Shown in pieces: positions 1 to 5,280 of a stretch of DNA of 5,280 bases (position 1 is its first letter; every line of letters begins with the position of its first letter). The position numbers and the translations under genes were made by a program. The notes beneath the pieces are model-generated. The model did no database searches and was not told the origin of the DNA. It worked only from the letters and a program-made list of their open reading frames with translations. The stretch comes from Pseudomonadota bacterium (GTDB lineage Bacteria; Pseudomonadota; Alphaproteobacteria; Rhizobiales; Hyphomicrobiaceae), in contig JAEYYQ010000303.1 of NCBI GenBank assembly GCA_023428365.1, forward strand, positions 1 through 5,280. The letters are read 5' to 3'.

Positions 1-221
1 AGCTCTTTGAGCTTCGTCGTCTGCTCCTGGTAGATCTTCAGCGTCTCCTGAACCTTCGCGAGATCGAACGGCTGCTGCTCTTTCAGCATTGCACCGGGCG
101 TCCCAGCGGCCTTCGCGATGGTCTTCATTGCGTCCTGACGCTGGCTCACGACCCCGCTTTGCGCGTAAGCAACACTCATCCCTGTCGCCAAGATCATAGC
201 GACGGACATGGCTCTCATCAT
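1..221 (-). CDS. Cytochrome c'/c-556 family precursor (N-terminal part, cut by window edge)
   Basis: This is the start of an exported c-type cytochrome of the four-helix cytochrome c' / c-556 family, and 73 full codons are visible. Residues 1-20 form a short signal peptide ending in A-Y-A, so cleavage before Q21 is likely and the mature protein would be periplasmic. The mature start VVSQRQDAMKTIAKAAG, followed by GAMLKEQQPFDLAKVQETLK, matches helix A and the following segment of the family. In low-spin members a Met in this first helix is the sixth haem ligand, and M32 (about mature residue 12) is a candidate. The CxxCH haem-binding motif lies near the C-terminus in this family and so falls outside the window. 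The first of two adjacent ATGs (221-219) was chosen because AAGGAG lies at 238-233, 11 bases upstream. TTGACG (319-314) and TTGACC (283-278) hexamers occur upstream, but neither has a convincing -10. Electron transfer or gas binding is likely; the exact partner is unknown. Confidence 0.82.
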   Translation of the reverse strand, partial: MMRAMSVAMILATGMSVAYAQSGVVSQRQDAMKTIAKAAGTPGAMLKEQQPFDLAKVQETLKIYQEQTTKLKE

Positions 222-353
222 CTTTTGGCTGGCTCCTTGATGCTGGCGCTCGCGTTGGCTTCCCGTGCCCGTGGAAAGGTCAACGCGTCTAGCTCGCATT
301 CGTCACAAAAGCCCGTCAATGCTTTACGATGTCACGATGGTTCACATGTCCGC

Positions 354-381
354 GAGACAACTATCGGAGCCGTCTGATAAT
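354..381 (+). promoter_or_regulatory. Candidate sigma-70-type promoter for the alpha/beta hydrolase
   Basis: GAGACA (354-359, 4/6 to TTGACA) is followed after 16 bases by GATAAT (376-381, 5/6 to TATAAT). Initiation would be expected near 388, about 30 bases before the chosen ATG at 419. The position also argues against the longer in-frame start at 329, which would lie upstream of this promoter. This is pattern matching only. Confidence 0.35.
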
Positions 382-418
382 TCTGCCGCTCCATCCATAC
401 GGAACCAGTCAACGGTCC

Positions 419-1330
419 ATGAGCACGCACAGTGACAGCAGACGTCCGGGCCTTGTCGAGCCCGGAAAAGACCGCGTGCTGCGGCTTCGGGATGGCCGGC
501 GCATCAGCTATCAGGATCTTGGAGATCCGAATGGACAACCCGTCCTGGCCCTTCACGGAACTCCGGCGTCGCGGCTGATGTATGCCATTGCCGATGATGA
601 GGCCGCCCCCCTCGGACTTCGCGTCATTGCCCCTGATCGCTGGGCCTACGGCGGCAGCGACCCGCACCCCGAACCCTCGCTGACGGCCTGGGCGGCTGAT
701 ACCGCAGAAATCGCCGACCAACTGGGGCTGGCGACGTTTTCTGTTCTCGGCATCTCGGGGGGCACGCCTTACGCGGCGGGTACCGCGGCCGTACTCGGCC
801 ACCGCGTAACCGCCCTGGCCCTGGTCGTTCCGGTCGGTCCTATCGCCGGAACGGAAGCTGCATCGCAACTGAGCCTGATGCATCGGTTGGCGTTCCGGTG
901 GGCCGGTCCGCGCCCGGCAATCATCCGTCAGACGTTCAAGCTCTATCGCTCACTTCTCAAGCGATCTCCGCGACGCGCAATTGCGATGATCGGCATGATC
1001 ACCTCCCGATGCGACCGGATCCTGCTCAACACCCCGGACATCGCTGATTATCTCAGCACGACATTCAACGCCGGCCTCGAACCCGGCGTTGAAGGCGCCG
1101 TCACCGATTTGCAGATCTTTTCCAGTCGATGGAATGTGCCGCTTCACACGATAGCCGTGCCGACGCGCATATGGAGCGGCCTTCGCGACCACATCGTCCC
1201 ACCGGCGGGTGTCCGCGAATTGGGTCGTGCGATTCCCGCAGCGGACATGATCGAACTGGCCGACCAAGGGCACTTCTGGATAGCGCGTGACTATCCAATC
1301 GTTCTGCAATGGCTTGCTGAAAACAGATGA
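419..1330 (+). CDS. Alpha/beta fold hydrolase
   Basis: This is a complete cytoplasmic alpha/beta hydrolase of 303 residues, a usual length for the family. Visible landmarks are the oxyanion-hole motif HGTPASR (H46-G47), the strand/turn DRWAYGGSDP (73-82), the nucleophile elbow G-I-S-G-G with S113, a helical cap region about 140-245, a probable acid D257 in RDHIVPP, and the catalytic H285 in GHFWIA. All members of the Ser-Asp-His triad are therefore present. The substrate cannot be read from sequence; esters, lactones, epoxides or C-C bonds are all possible in this fold. The frame is open up to an ATG at 329, but I chose 419 because the extra 30 residues do not resemble the family, no ribosome binding site precedes 329, and a promoter-like pair lies between the two. 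The Shine-Dalgarno before 419 is weak (GGAA at 401-404, too distant). No signal peptide or membrane segment is seen. The gene is divergent from the cytochrome gene and probably monocistronic. Confidence 0.88.
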   Translation: MSTHSDSRRPGLVEPGKDRVLRLRDGRRISYQDLGDPNGQPVLALHGTPASRLMYAIADDEAAPLGLRVIAPDRWAYGGSDPHPEPSLTAWAADTAEIADQLGLATFSVLGISGGTPYAAGTAAVLGHRVTALALVVPVGPIAGTEAASQLSLMHRLAFRWAGPRPAIIRQTFKLYRSLLKRSPRRAIAMIGMITSRCDRILLNTPDIADYLSTTFNAGLEPGVEGAVTDLQIFSSRWNVPLHTIAVPTRIWSGLRDHIVPPAGVRELGRAIPAADMIELADQGHFWIARDYPIVLQWLAENR

Positions 1331-1331
1331 A

Positions 1332-1365
1332 GGGGCGGCTGCCGCTGCGCGCGACTGCCTGCCCC
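1332..1365. terminator. GC-rich hairpin between convergent ORFs, possible bidirectional terminator
   Basis: GGGGCGGC (1332-1339) can pair with GCCTGCCCC (1357-1365), giving eight base pairs with one bulged T at 1360 and a 17-base GC-rich loop. It begins two bases after the hydrolase stop codon and ends 10 bases before the stop of the small minus-strand ORF, where a shared terminator would sit. Neither side carries a proper T run (the minus side reads TTCATCTGTTTTC), so intrinsic termination would be weak. Confidence 0.35.
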
Positions 1366-1375
1366 GGTAGGAATG

Positions 1376-1597
1376 CTACGCAGTGGCTTTCCCGGACACC
1401 GAAAACCACCAGTCACGGAACGTGACGACCGCTACGGAAAGGCTCGTCTTCTCGACTGCGGGCTTCTGCACTTCCGCAGGACGCCACTCTCGCGCATCAG
1501 CCTTCTTCGCTGCCGGACTTGGCATTAGCAAGTCCTCGGAGTTCGCCATCGCGTACCCCGCAGCATTGGCAGCCTTGTTCAGCTTATCGATCCCCAT
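1376..1597 (-). CDS. Small hypothetical protein, 73 aa
   Basis: I do not recognise this protein. The ORF encodes 73 residues and begins at an ATG with GGAG eight bases upstream (1609-1606). An in-frame TGA lies five codons before that site, so it cannot be the tail of a much larger gene in this frame. About 71% of third codon positions are G or C, and GAG, AAG and GCG are favoured, in keeping with coding DNA here. The product has an Ala/Lys-rich N-terminal half (KAANAAGYAMAN, then SPAAKKADAREW), a Pro/Lys/Glu stretch, and a hydrophobic C-terminal part with a Trp pair (SVAVVTFRDWWFSVSGK). No signal peptide or full membrane helix is evident. It converges on the hydrolase gene with a hairpin between the two stops. 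A longer ORF on the opposite strand (1383-1670) has unnatural composition, so the minus-strand reading is preferred. It could be a real small protein or a decayed fragment. Confidence 0.42.
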   Translation of the reverse strand: MGIDKLNKAANAAGYAMANSEDLLMPSPAAKKADAREWRPAEVQKPAVEKTSLSVAVVTFRDWWFSVSGKATA

Positions 1598-1732
1598 GGA
1601 GCAGGCTCCAATTGACGCTCAACACCGCAAGAAACACGATACTGCCATCAAAGTTCCAATATGGTTATGATGAGGCACAAATATCCCACGTCAAGTCGAT
1701 TTTTTCGTTATTTATGTTTGCTCACTGAGTTT

Positions 1733-1763
1733 TCGCAATGCACATCAACATGGTGCATTGCGA
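1733..1763. repeat. Perfect 11-bp inverted repeat with 9-base spacer
   Basis: TCGCAATGCAC (1733-1743) is the exact reverse complement of GTGCATTGCGA (1753-1763), with nine bases between the arms and about 20 bp between arm centres. That is two helical turns, as expected for a site bound by a dimeric regulator. A third GCAAT (1764-1768) directly follows, making a second small palindrome ATTGC-GA-GCAAT at 1757-1768. No T run flanks either side, so it is not a standard terminator. It may be an operator for the small minus-strand ORF or the EF-G-like gene, or an RNA hairpin. The function is inferred. Confidence 0.5.
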
Positions 1764-1880
1764 GCAATCCAAACCGCGTCGCGCACGGCAATTTCATAGT
1801 TAACTTTCACAGCCACGCTTAAGCCTCTGCAATAGCCTATCGATTGAATTTACCCCTTGAGAGCGAGCGGCCGGTAAGGC

Positions 1881-1902
1881 GGGATCAAAACAGAGAGATC
1901 CC
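1881..1902. repeat. Short dyad GGGATC-N10-GATCCC
   Basis: GGGATC (1881-1886) and GATCCC (1897-1902) are perfect 6-bp inverted arms around a purine-rich 10-base loop. The dyad lies about 225 bases before the EF-G-like start codon, so it could be an operator half-site pair or a hairpin in a long leader. A 6-bp match is not rare by chance, so the weight is low. Confidence 0.25.
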
Positions 1903-2073
1903 ACTGAGAGTTGCAGATCACCCGCACCCCTTAATCCGAATCTCTCACAAATGCGTTATGGATCGGCAGGCGCTTAGCTGAACCGAACAGGCGTTCTGTC
2001 GATGACGCAAGAATCACCCTTGCGCTCGGGTTCGGGCGGGGCGAACATGGTTGTCCTGCCGCGCTCCTCTCAA

Positions 2074-2111
2074 CCAGGCGCGGGGCGCGCGGTGCGCTTC
2101 CCGTCGCCTGG
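2074..2111 (+). promoter_or_regulatory. Leader hairpin next to the Shine-Dalgarno of the EF-G-like gene
   Basis: CCAGGCG (2074-2080) pairs perfectly with CGCCTGG (2105-2111) around a GC-rich 24-base loop that can fold further. The stem closes four bases before the AGGAGG at 2115-2120. In an mRNA that includes it, this structure would sit just outside the ribosome binding site. It could tune initiation, or it could be an ordinary consequence of high GC. Confidence 0.3.
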
Positions 2112-2126
2112 AAAAGGAGGAAGCTC

Positions 2127-4175
2127 ATGGGGCAAAATGCCGGCCTGAACGGCCGCTCCCCCCGGTGCATCGCACTGGTAGGTCCATACCTCAGCGGCAA
2201 GACTACTCTTCTTGAAGCCATCCTCACTCGCAGCGGCGCAATCGCCCGTCAGGGAAGCACCGCTGAGGGATCAACGGTCGGAGACGCGAGCCCTGAAGCG
2301 CGCGCCCACGGCATGAGCACCGAACTGAACGTTGCCGAAATCGAATTCCTCGGCGATCACTTCACCTTCATCGATTGCCCAGGCTCGGTCGAGTTTCAGG
2401 CCGAAAGCGCAGCTGCCCTGACAGCGTGCGATCTCGCCGTCATCGTTTGTGAACCTGACGCAAAGCGCGTCCCCGCCCTGCAACTCATCCTGAAACAGCT
2501 CGAAGATCGCGGAATTCCGCATCTCCTCTTCCTTAACAAGATCGACACATTCGACGCTCCGGTACGCGACATCCTTCCGCTCTTGCAGCCAGCCAGCAGC
2601 CGTCCCCTCGTCCTGCGGCAGATCCCAATCTGGGAGAACGGCATCGCGACCGGGTTCGTCGATCTCGCGCTCGAACGCGCCTTTGTTTATCGCGAGCATG
2701 CGCCCTCGCAAGTCGTGGAGATGCCGCAAGGCGTTCAGCAACGGGAACAGGAAGCTCGCTTCCATATGCTGGAACAGCTCGCCGACTACGACGACGAACT
2801 CATGGAACAACTGCTGTCCGACATGCAGCCGCCGCGCGACAAGGTATTCGACGATCTGGCGAAGGAATTGAGCGAAGGACTGATTTGTCCAGTTCTGCTC
2901 GGCTCAGCTGCACGCGGCAATGGCATCGTTCGGCTTCTCAAGGCCTTGCGTCACGAAGCGCCGTTCGTCGATTACACCGCCAAGCGTCTCGGCCTCAATG
3001 GCGCAAAGTCGGCAGCGTACGTGCTGAAAACATTTCACACCCAGCACGGTGGCAAGCTGTCGGTGGCGCGCGTGCTGGCCGGTGATTTGCCGGACGGCAC
3101 GACAATAGTCGGCCCGCGCGGCGATGATCGGATTGCGGGTGTCTTTGCGATGGTGGGCCAGGAAACAAAAAAGCGCTCAGGCGCAAAGCCGGGCGATACC
3201 GTAGCGCTCGGGCGGCTCGAACACATCGGAACCGGGCAGACGGTCGTCGCAGATAAGGAAGCCATCGGCCAGATCGCAACTCCCCAGGCGCCGCAGCCGG
3301 TCTATGGCGTGGCGTTAGCTCTCAAGGATCGCAAGGACGAGGTGAAGCTATCCGCAGCGCTCGCGAAGCTCATCGAGGAAGATAGCTCTCTGTCCGTGGA
3401 CCACAATCAAGACACGCACCAACTTGTGCTTCTCGGTCAAGGCGAAATGCACCTGCGCGTCGCACTCGAACGTCTCAACCGCAAGTATGGCGTGGCCGTC
3501 GATCGCCAGCGGCGCCTCGTCCCCTACAAAGAAACTATCCGAAAGAATGCGACCGTCCGCGGCCGGCACAAGAAGCAATCCGGCGGACACGGGCAGTTCG
3601 GAGATGTCGTTCTGGAAATCAAACCGCTTCCGCGCGGTTCGGGCTTCCAGTTCTCCGAGAGCATCACGGGTGGCGTCGTCCCACGCCAGTTCATTCCCTC
3701 CGTCGAGATCGGCGTGTCTGACTACCTGAAACAAGGGCCTCTCGGGTTTCCGGTCGTCGACGTCGCCGTCACCTTGACCGACGGCAGCTATCACACGGTC
3801 GATTCTTCGGACATGGCGTTCAGACAGGCCGGCCGGCTCGGCATGTCGGAAGGCATGCCGCAATGCAATCCCGTGCTGCTCGAACCGGTCATGTCCGTGG
3901 ACATTGCTATTCCGTCCGAGGCGACAGCGAAAATCAACGGCATTATCTCGCAACGGCGCGGGCAAATTCTTGGCTTCGATAACCGCTCAGGCTGGCCAGG
4001 ATGGGACGTCGTACAGGCGCAAATTCCTGAGACTGAGATGGATGACCTGATCGTCGAACTGCGCTCGGTGACGGCGGGGGTCGGCACGTTCACGTCCAAG
4101 TTCGATCACCTGACGGAGCTCACCGGCCGGCTCGCCGACCAGGTTCTGGCCAGTCACAAGGCGGCCGCCGAGTAA
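2127..4175 (+). CDS. Elongation factor G-like translational GTPase (divergent EF-G paralogue)
   Basis: This is a complete five-domain EF-G-like protein of 682 residues, close to EF-G length. The GTPase domain has G1 GPYLSGKT (19-26), G3 DCPGS (83-87), G4 NKID (137-140) and G5 GSA (259-261). The domain II region is about 295-385, and domain III (about 390-465) includes LLGQGEMHLRVALERL. Domain IV (about 466-585) includes HKKQSGGHGQFGD, and SYHTVDSSD keeps the tip histidine H556. Domain V is about 586-670. The G3 motif has Ser87 where canonical EF-G has the catalytic His (DTPGH). Switch I reads RAHGMST rather than RGITI, and the P-loop lacks the usual AHIDAGKT form. I place it with the EF-G2/EF-G-like group found beside a normal EF-G, not as housekeeping fusA, because no rpsL, rpsG or tuf neighbours are present. 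The start is firm: AGGAGG at 2115-2120, six bases before the ATG. It is probably a monogenic unit ending at the following stem-loop. A ribosome-associated cytoplasmic role is likely; the exact role is unknown. Confidence 0.9.
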   Translation: MGQNAGLNGRSPRCIALVGPYLSGKTTLLEAILTRSGAIARQGSTAEGSTVGDASPEARAHGMSTELNVAEIEFLGDHFTFIDCPGSVEFQAESAAALTACDLAVIVCEPDAKRVPALQLILKQLEDRGIPHLLFLNKIDTFDAPVRDILPLLQPASSRPLVLRQIPIWENGIATGFVDLALERAFVYREHAPSQVVEMPQGVQQREQEARFHMLEQLADYDDELMEQLLSDMQPPRDKVFDDLAKELSEGLICPVLLGSAARGNGIVRLLKALRHEAPFVDYTAKRLGLNGAKSAAYVLKTFHTQHGGKLSVARVLAGDLPDGTTIVGPRGDDRIAGVFAMVGQETKKRSGAKPGDTVALGRLEHIGTGQTVVADKEAIGQIATPQAPQPVYGVALALKDRKDEVKLSAALAKLIEEDSSLSVDHNQDTHQLVLLGQGEMHLRVALERLNRKYGVAVDRQRRLVPYKETIRKNATVRGRHKKQSGGHGQFGDVVLEIKPLPRGSGFQFSESITGGVVPRQFIPSVEIGVSDYLKQGPLGFPVVDVAVTLTDGSYHTVDSSDMAFRQAGRLGMSEGMPQCNPVLLEPVMSVDIAIPSEATAKINGIISQRRGQILGFDNRSGWPGWDVVQAQIPETEMDDLIVELRSVTAGVGTFTSKFDHLTELTGRLADQVLASHKAAAE

Positions 4176-4185
4176 GTCCACTAGA

Positions 4186-4222
4186 CGCCGGCTGGAATGG
4201 TCACGCTCCAGCCGGCGCTTTC
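4186..4222 (+). terminator. Stem-loop terminator after the EF-G-like gene
   Basis: CGCCGGCTGGA (4186-4196) and TCCAGCCGGCG (4207-4217) form a perfect 11-bp GC-rich stem with a 10-base loop, followed by a short CTTTC tract. The stem starts 11 bases after the stop codon. The T run is short, so termination may be partial and some read-through into the Nudix operon is possible. Confidence 0.68.
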
Positions 4223-4261
4223 GCAATTGCATTGCCGCACGTAAATGGCCATGTTCCGGCC

Positions 4262-4939
4262 ATGCTGACGATTGCATCAACGCCACCGCCACATCTCACC
4301 GCCAACGAATTGCGGCAGCGAGCGCGCGAGCGTTTTTATGCATCCCCGAGCGACTCCCTTTTCGATCCCCGGACGGGCCGAAGCTGGGGTCGAAGCGATT
4401 TCGACCTCAATCCCGAGCTGCTGGTCGATTTAGCGATGATGAAACCGGCGCGCCCGGCGGCTGTTCTGGTTCCGATCGTGGCGCGCAACGAACTCACCAT
4501 GCTGTTGACCGTGCGCACCGATGGACTGCCGACCCACGCCGGCCAAATCGCGTTTCCTGGCGGCAAGGTCGAAACCAGCGATTCCGGCCCCGAAGCCGCA
4601 GCCTTGCGCGAGGCCCACGAAGAGATCGGCCTAGAGGCAACTCACGTCGAACCTCTCGGATTCTTGGACAGCTACCGTTCCGGCACCGGCTTCCACATCA
4701 TGCCGGTCGTCGCCCTGATCGCTCCGGAGTTCACGCTGCATCCCAATCCGGGCGAGGTTGCAGATACGTTTGAGGTTCCGCTGTCATTCCTGATGGACGA
4801 GGCGAACTATCAGCAGCATTCGCGTCCTTGGCAGGGACGCCAGCGGCACTACTACGCGATCCCTTACGGCGAACGCTACATCTGGGGCGCGACCGCCGGC
4901 ATGATCAAAAACCTGCACGAAAGGCTCTTCAGCGCATGA
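4262..4939 (+). CDS. Nudix CoA pyrophosphatase (NudL/YeaB-like)
   Basis: This is a 225-residue Nudix hydrolase of the CoA pyrophosphatase type, which splits coenzyme A into 3',5'-ADP and 4'-phosphopantetheine. The CoA-specific signature just before the Nudix box is visible as LLTVRT...HAGQIAFPGG (81-101), followed by the Nudix box to about residue 124 with the metal-binding REAHEE (116-121). The first acidic residue of the general Nudix box appears as Asp with one extra residue before the RE, and the same spacing occurs in E. coli YeaB, so the site is probably active. No signal peptide or membrane segment is seen, and the protein is cytoplasmic. I chose the ATG at 4262; the frame also allows a TTG at 4232, but those ten residues look unlike the family. 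Neither start has a clear Shine-Dalgarno. The gene follows a terminator and begins a plus-strand operon; its stop overlaps the next start as ATGA. Confidence 0.87.
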   Translation: MLTIASTPPPHLTANELRQRARERFYASPSDSLFDPRTGRSWGRSDFDLNPELLVDLAMMKPARPAAVLVPIVARNELTMLLTVRTDGLPTHAGQIAFPGGKVETSDSGPEAAALREAHEEIGLEATHVEPLGFLDSYRSGTGFHIMPVVALIAPEFTLHPNPGEVADTFEVPLSFLMDEANYQQHSRPWQGRQRHYYAIPYGERYIWGATAGMIKNLHERLFSA

Positions 4940-5208
4940 TCCGTATCGTCGTCGAGAACATGCTGCTGTTCCTTCTGCCGACGCTCATTTACGTGGCTTA
5001 TGTTTTCCTGAAACGCCAGATGGATGGCAACGGCAACACGAAGAACCTTCTCGATGACGCGCCGTTGATCTGGCTGTGTGCTGCGGGCGCCGCCCTCGTC
5101 GTCATCACACTGATCTTCTTTGCCTCCACATCCGGCGGCAAGCCCGGCCAGACCTATCAGCCACCCGTTTTCCGCGACGGCAAAATCGAGCCGGGCCAAA
5201 TCAAGTGA
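4936..5208 (+). CDS. Small two-helix membrane protein, DUF6111-like
   Basis: This is a 90-residue protein of unknown function, which I believe corresponds to the DUF6111 family of Hyphomicrobiales; that name is from memory and unchecked. It has two hydrophobic segments, about 3-25 (IVVENMLLFLLPTLIYVAYV) and about 43-63 (PLIWLCAAGAALVVITLIFF), joined by a polar loop (KRQMDGNGNTKNLLDDA). The tail, after the second helix, reads YQPPVFRDGKIEPGQIK and looks conserved-domain-like. The predicted form is a small inner-membrane hairpin. Its ATG overlaps the stop of the Nudix gene by four bases, with GAAAGG 11 bases upstream (4919-4924), so translation is probably coupled. It lies nine bases before the CCA-adding enzyme gene. 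The tight packing suggests co-expression but not necessarily a shared biochemical role. Confidence 0.78.
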   Translation: MIRIVVENMLLFLLPTLIYVAYVFLKRQMDGNGNTKNLLDDAPLIWLCAAGAALVVITLIFFASTSGGKPGQTYQPPVFRDGKIEPGQIK

Positions 5209-5217
5209 GGATGTCCC

Positions 5218-5280
5218 ATGTCGCCGACGGACGCCCCACCACCACGCCTCGAAAACGCTGAGTGGCTGCGACGCCCGCAG
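5218..5280 (+). CDS. CCA tRNA nucleotidyltransferase, N-terminal start only (cut by window edge)
   Basis: Only 21 codons are visible, MSPTDAPPPRLENAEWLRRP plus one Gln. The segment NAEWLRRP resembles the short N-terminal stretch before the nucleotidyltransferase domain of alphaproteobacterial CCA-adding / poly(A) polymerase family enzymes, which finish or repair the CCA end of tRNAs. The catalytic motifs lie beyond the window, so the call leans on this short match and on gene order after the Nudix and DUF6111-like genes. GTGAGG at 5205-5210, seven bases upstream and overlapping the previous stop codon, supports the ATG at 5218. The nearer ATG at 5211 leads to a stop at 5261 and is rejected. 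Confidence 0.6.
   Translation, partial: MSPTDAPPPRLENAEWLRRPQ

Larger units (their letters stand above)
1598..2126. other. Gene-poor intergenic region, 529 bases
   Basis: I see no convincing gene here. Bases 1621-1740 are AT-rich (about 39% GC by hand count), well below the GC-rich genes on either side. From about 1770 to 2126 the sequence returns to high GC and probably holds the promoter and a long 5' leader of the EF-G-like gene, although I could not identify a good -35/-10 pair there. Three dyads are listed separately (1733-1763, 1881-1902, 2074-2111). A TTGACG hexamer on the minus strand (1694-1689), with CATAAC 19 bases further on (1669-1664), could be a weak promoter for the small minus-strand ORF. 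No tRNA, insertion sequence or CRISPR repeat is present. Confidence 0.6.

Noticed and set aside
329..418. In-frame N-terminal extension of the hydrolase from ATG 329
   Set aside because: There is no ribosome binding site, the extra 30 residues do not resemble the family, and the stretch contains the best promoter candidate.
332..883. 183-codon open frame on the minus strand
   Set aside because: It lies opposite the hydrolase, whose catalytic motifs are clear. The translation is Arg/Gly-rich without recognisable domains.
1383..1670. 95-codon open frame on the plus strand opposite the small minus-strand ORF
   Set aside because: No ribosome binding site is seen and the composition is Ser/Ala/Phe-rich and unnatural. 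The minus strand has better signals.
1931..2227. 98-codon open frame on the minus strand
   Set aside because: It overlaps the start of the EF-G-like gene, including its P-loop and perfect Shine-Dalgarno, and its product is Arg/Pro-rich with no family likeness.
2271..2810. 179-codon open frame on the minus strand
   Set aside because: It is a complementary-strand shadow of the GTPase domain. High-GC coding DNA commonly leaves such open frames.
3348..3965. 205-codon open frame on the minus strand
   Set aside because: It is a shadow of EF-G domains III-V. The plus strand encodes well-conserved EF-G motifs throughout.
4232..4261. Upstream TTG start for the Nudix gene
   Set aside because: No Shine-Dalgarno is seen, the start lies almost directly after the terminator, and the ten extra residues do not look conserved. 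ATG 4262 is preferred, though its own ribosome binding site is also weak.
4247..4264. Direct repeat GGCCATG at 4247-4253 and 4258-4264 across the Nudix start
   Set aside because: Seven-base matches are expected by chance in GC-rich DNA, and no further copies are seen nearby.

Overview
The window looks like chromosomal DNA from a GC-rich alphaproteobacterium. The best fit is the order Hyphomicrobiales, and probably a relative of Bradyrhizobium, Rhodopseudomonas or Afipia. This rests on codon use and GC-rich third positions, on a c'-type cytochrome precursor, and on the run Nudix CoA pyrophosphatase, small DUF6111-like membrane protein, CCA-adding enzyme, which I associate with that group. The taxonomic placement is inference.

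Layout, left to right. (1) Positions 1-221, minus strand: the N-terminal part of an exported cytochrome c'/c-556 family protein, cut by the window edge before its haem motif. (2) Positions 222-418: a divergent intergenic region with a plausible promoter for the next gene. (3) Positions 419-1330, plus: a complete soluble alpha/beta hydrolase of 303 residues. (4) Positions 1376-1597, minus: a possible unrecognised 73-residue protein, convergent with the hydrolase and separated from it by a GC-rich hairpin. (5) Positions 1598-2126: 529 bases with no convincing gene. This stretch contains an AT-rich island, a perfect 11-bp inverted repeat, a second smaller dyad, and a hairpin next to the ribosome binding site of the next gene. 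(6) Positions 2127-4175, plus: a divergent EF-G-like translational GTPase of 682 residues, closed by a strong stem-loop terminator. (7) Positions 4262 to the end, plus: a tight operon of CoA pyrophosphatase (Nudix), a 90-residue two-helix membrane protein, and the start of a CCA tRNA nucleotidyltransferase. The first two genes overlap by four bases (ATGA), and the last two are nine bases apart.

How the genes relate. The EF-G-like protein and the CCA-adding enzyme both concern translation, but the terminator between them suggests separate transcription units. The EF-G paralogue keeps the domain IV histidine and most GTP-binding motifs, yet it lacks the catalytic histidine of the G3 motif and has a rewritten switch I. 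It is therefore unlikely to be the housekeeping EF-G. I see no mobile element, CRISPR array, tRNA or rRNA in the window, and no clear undescribed multi-gene system. The items most worth following up are the altered GTPase, the intergenic dyad, the small convergent ORF, and the membrane protein of unknown role inside the Nudix/CCA operon.
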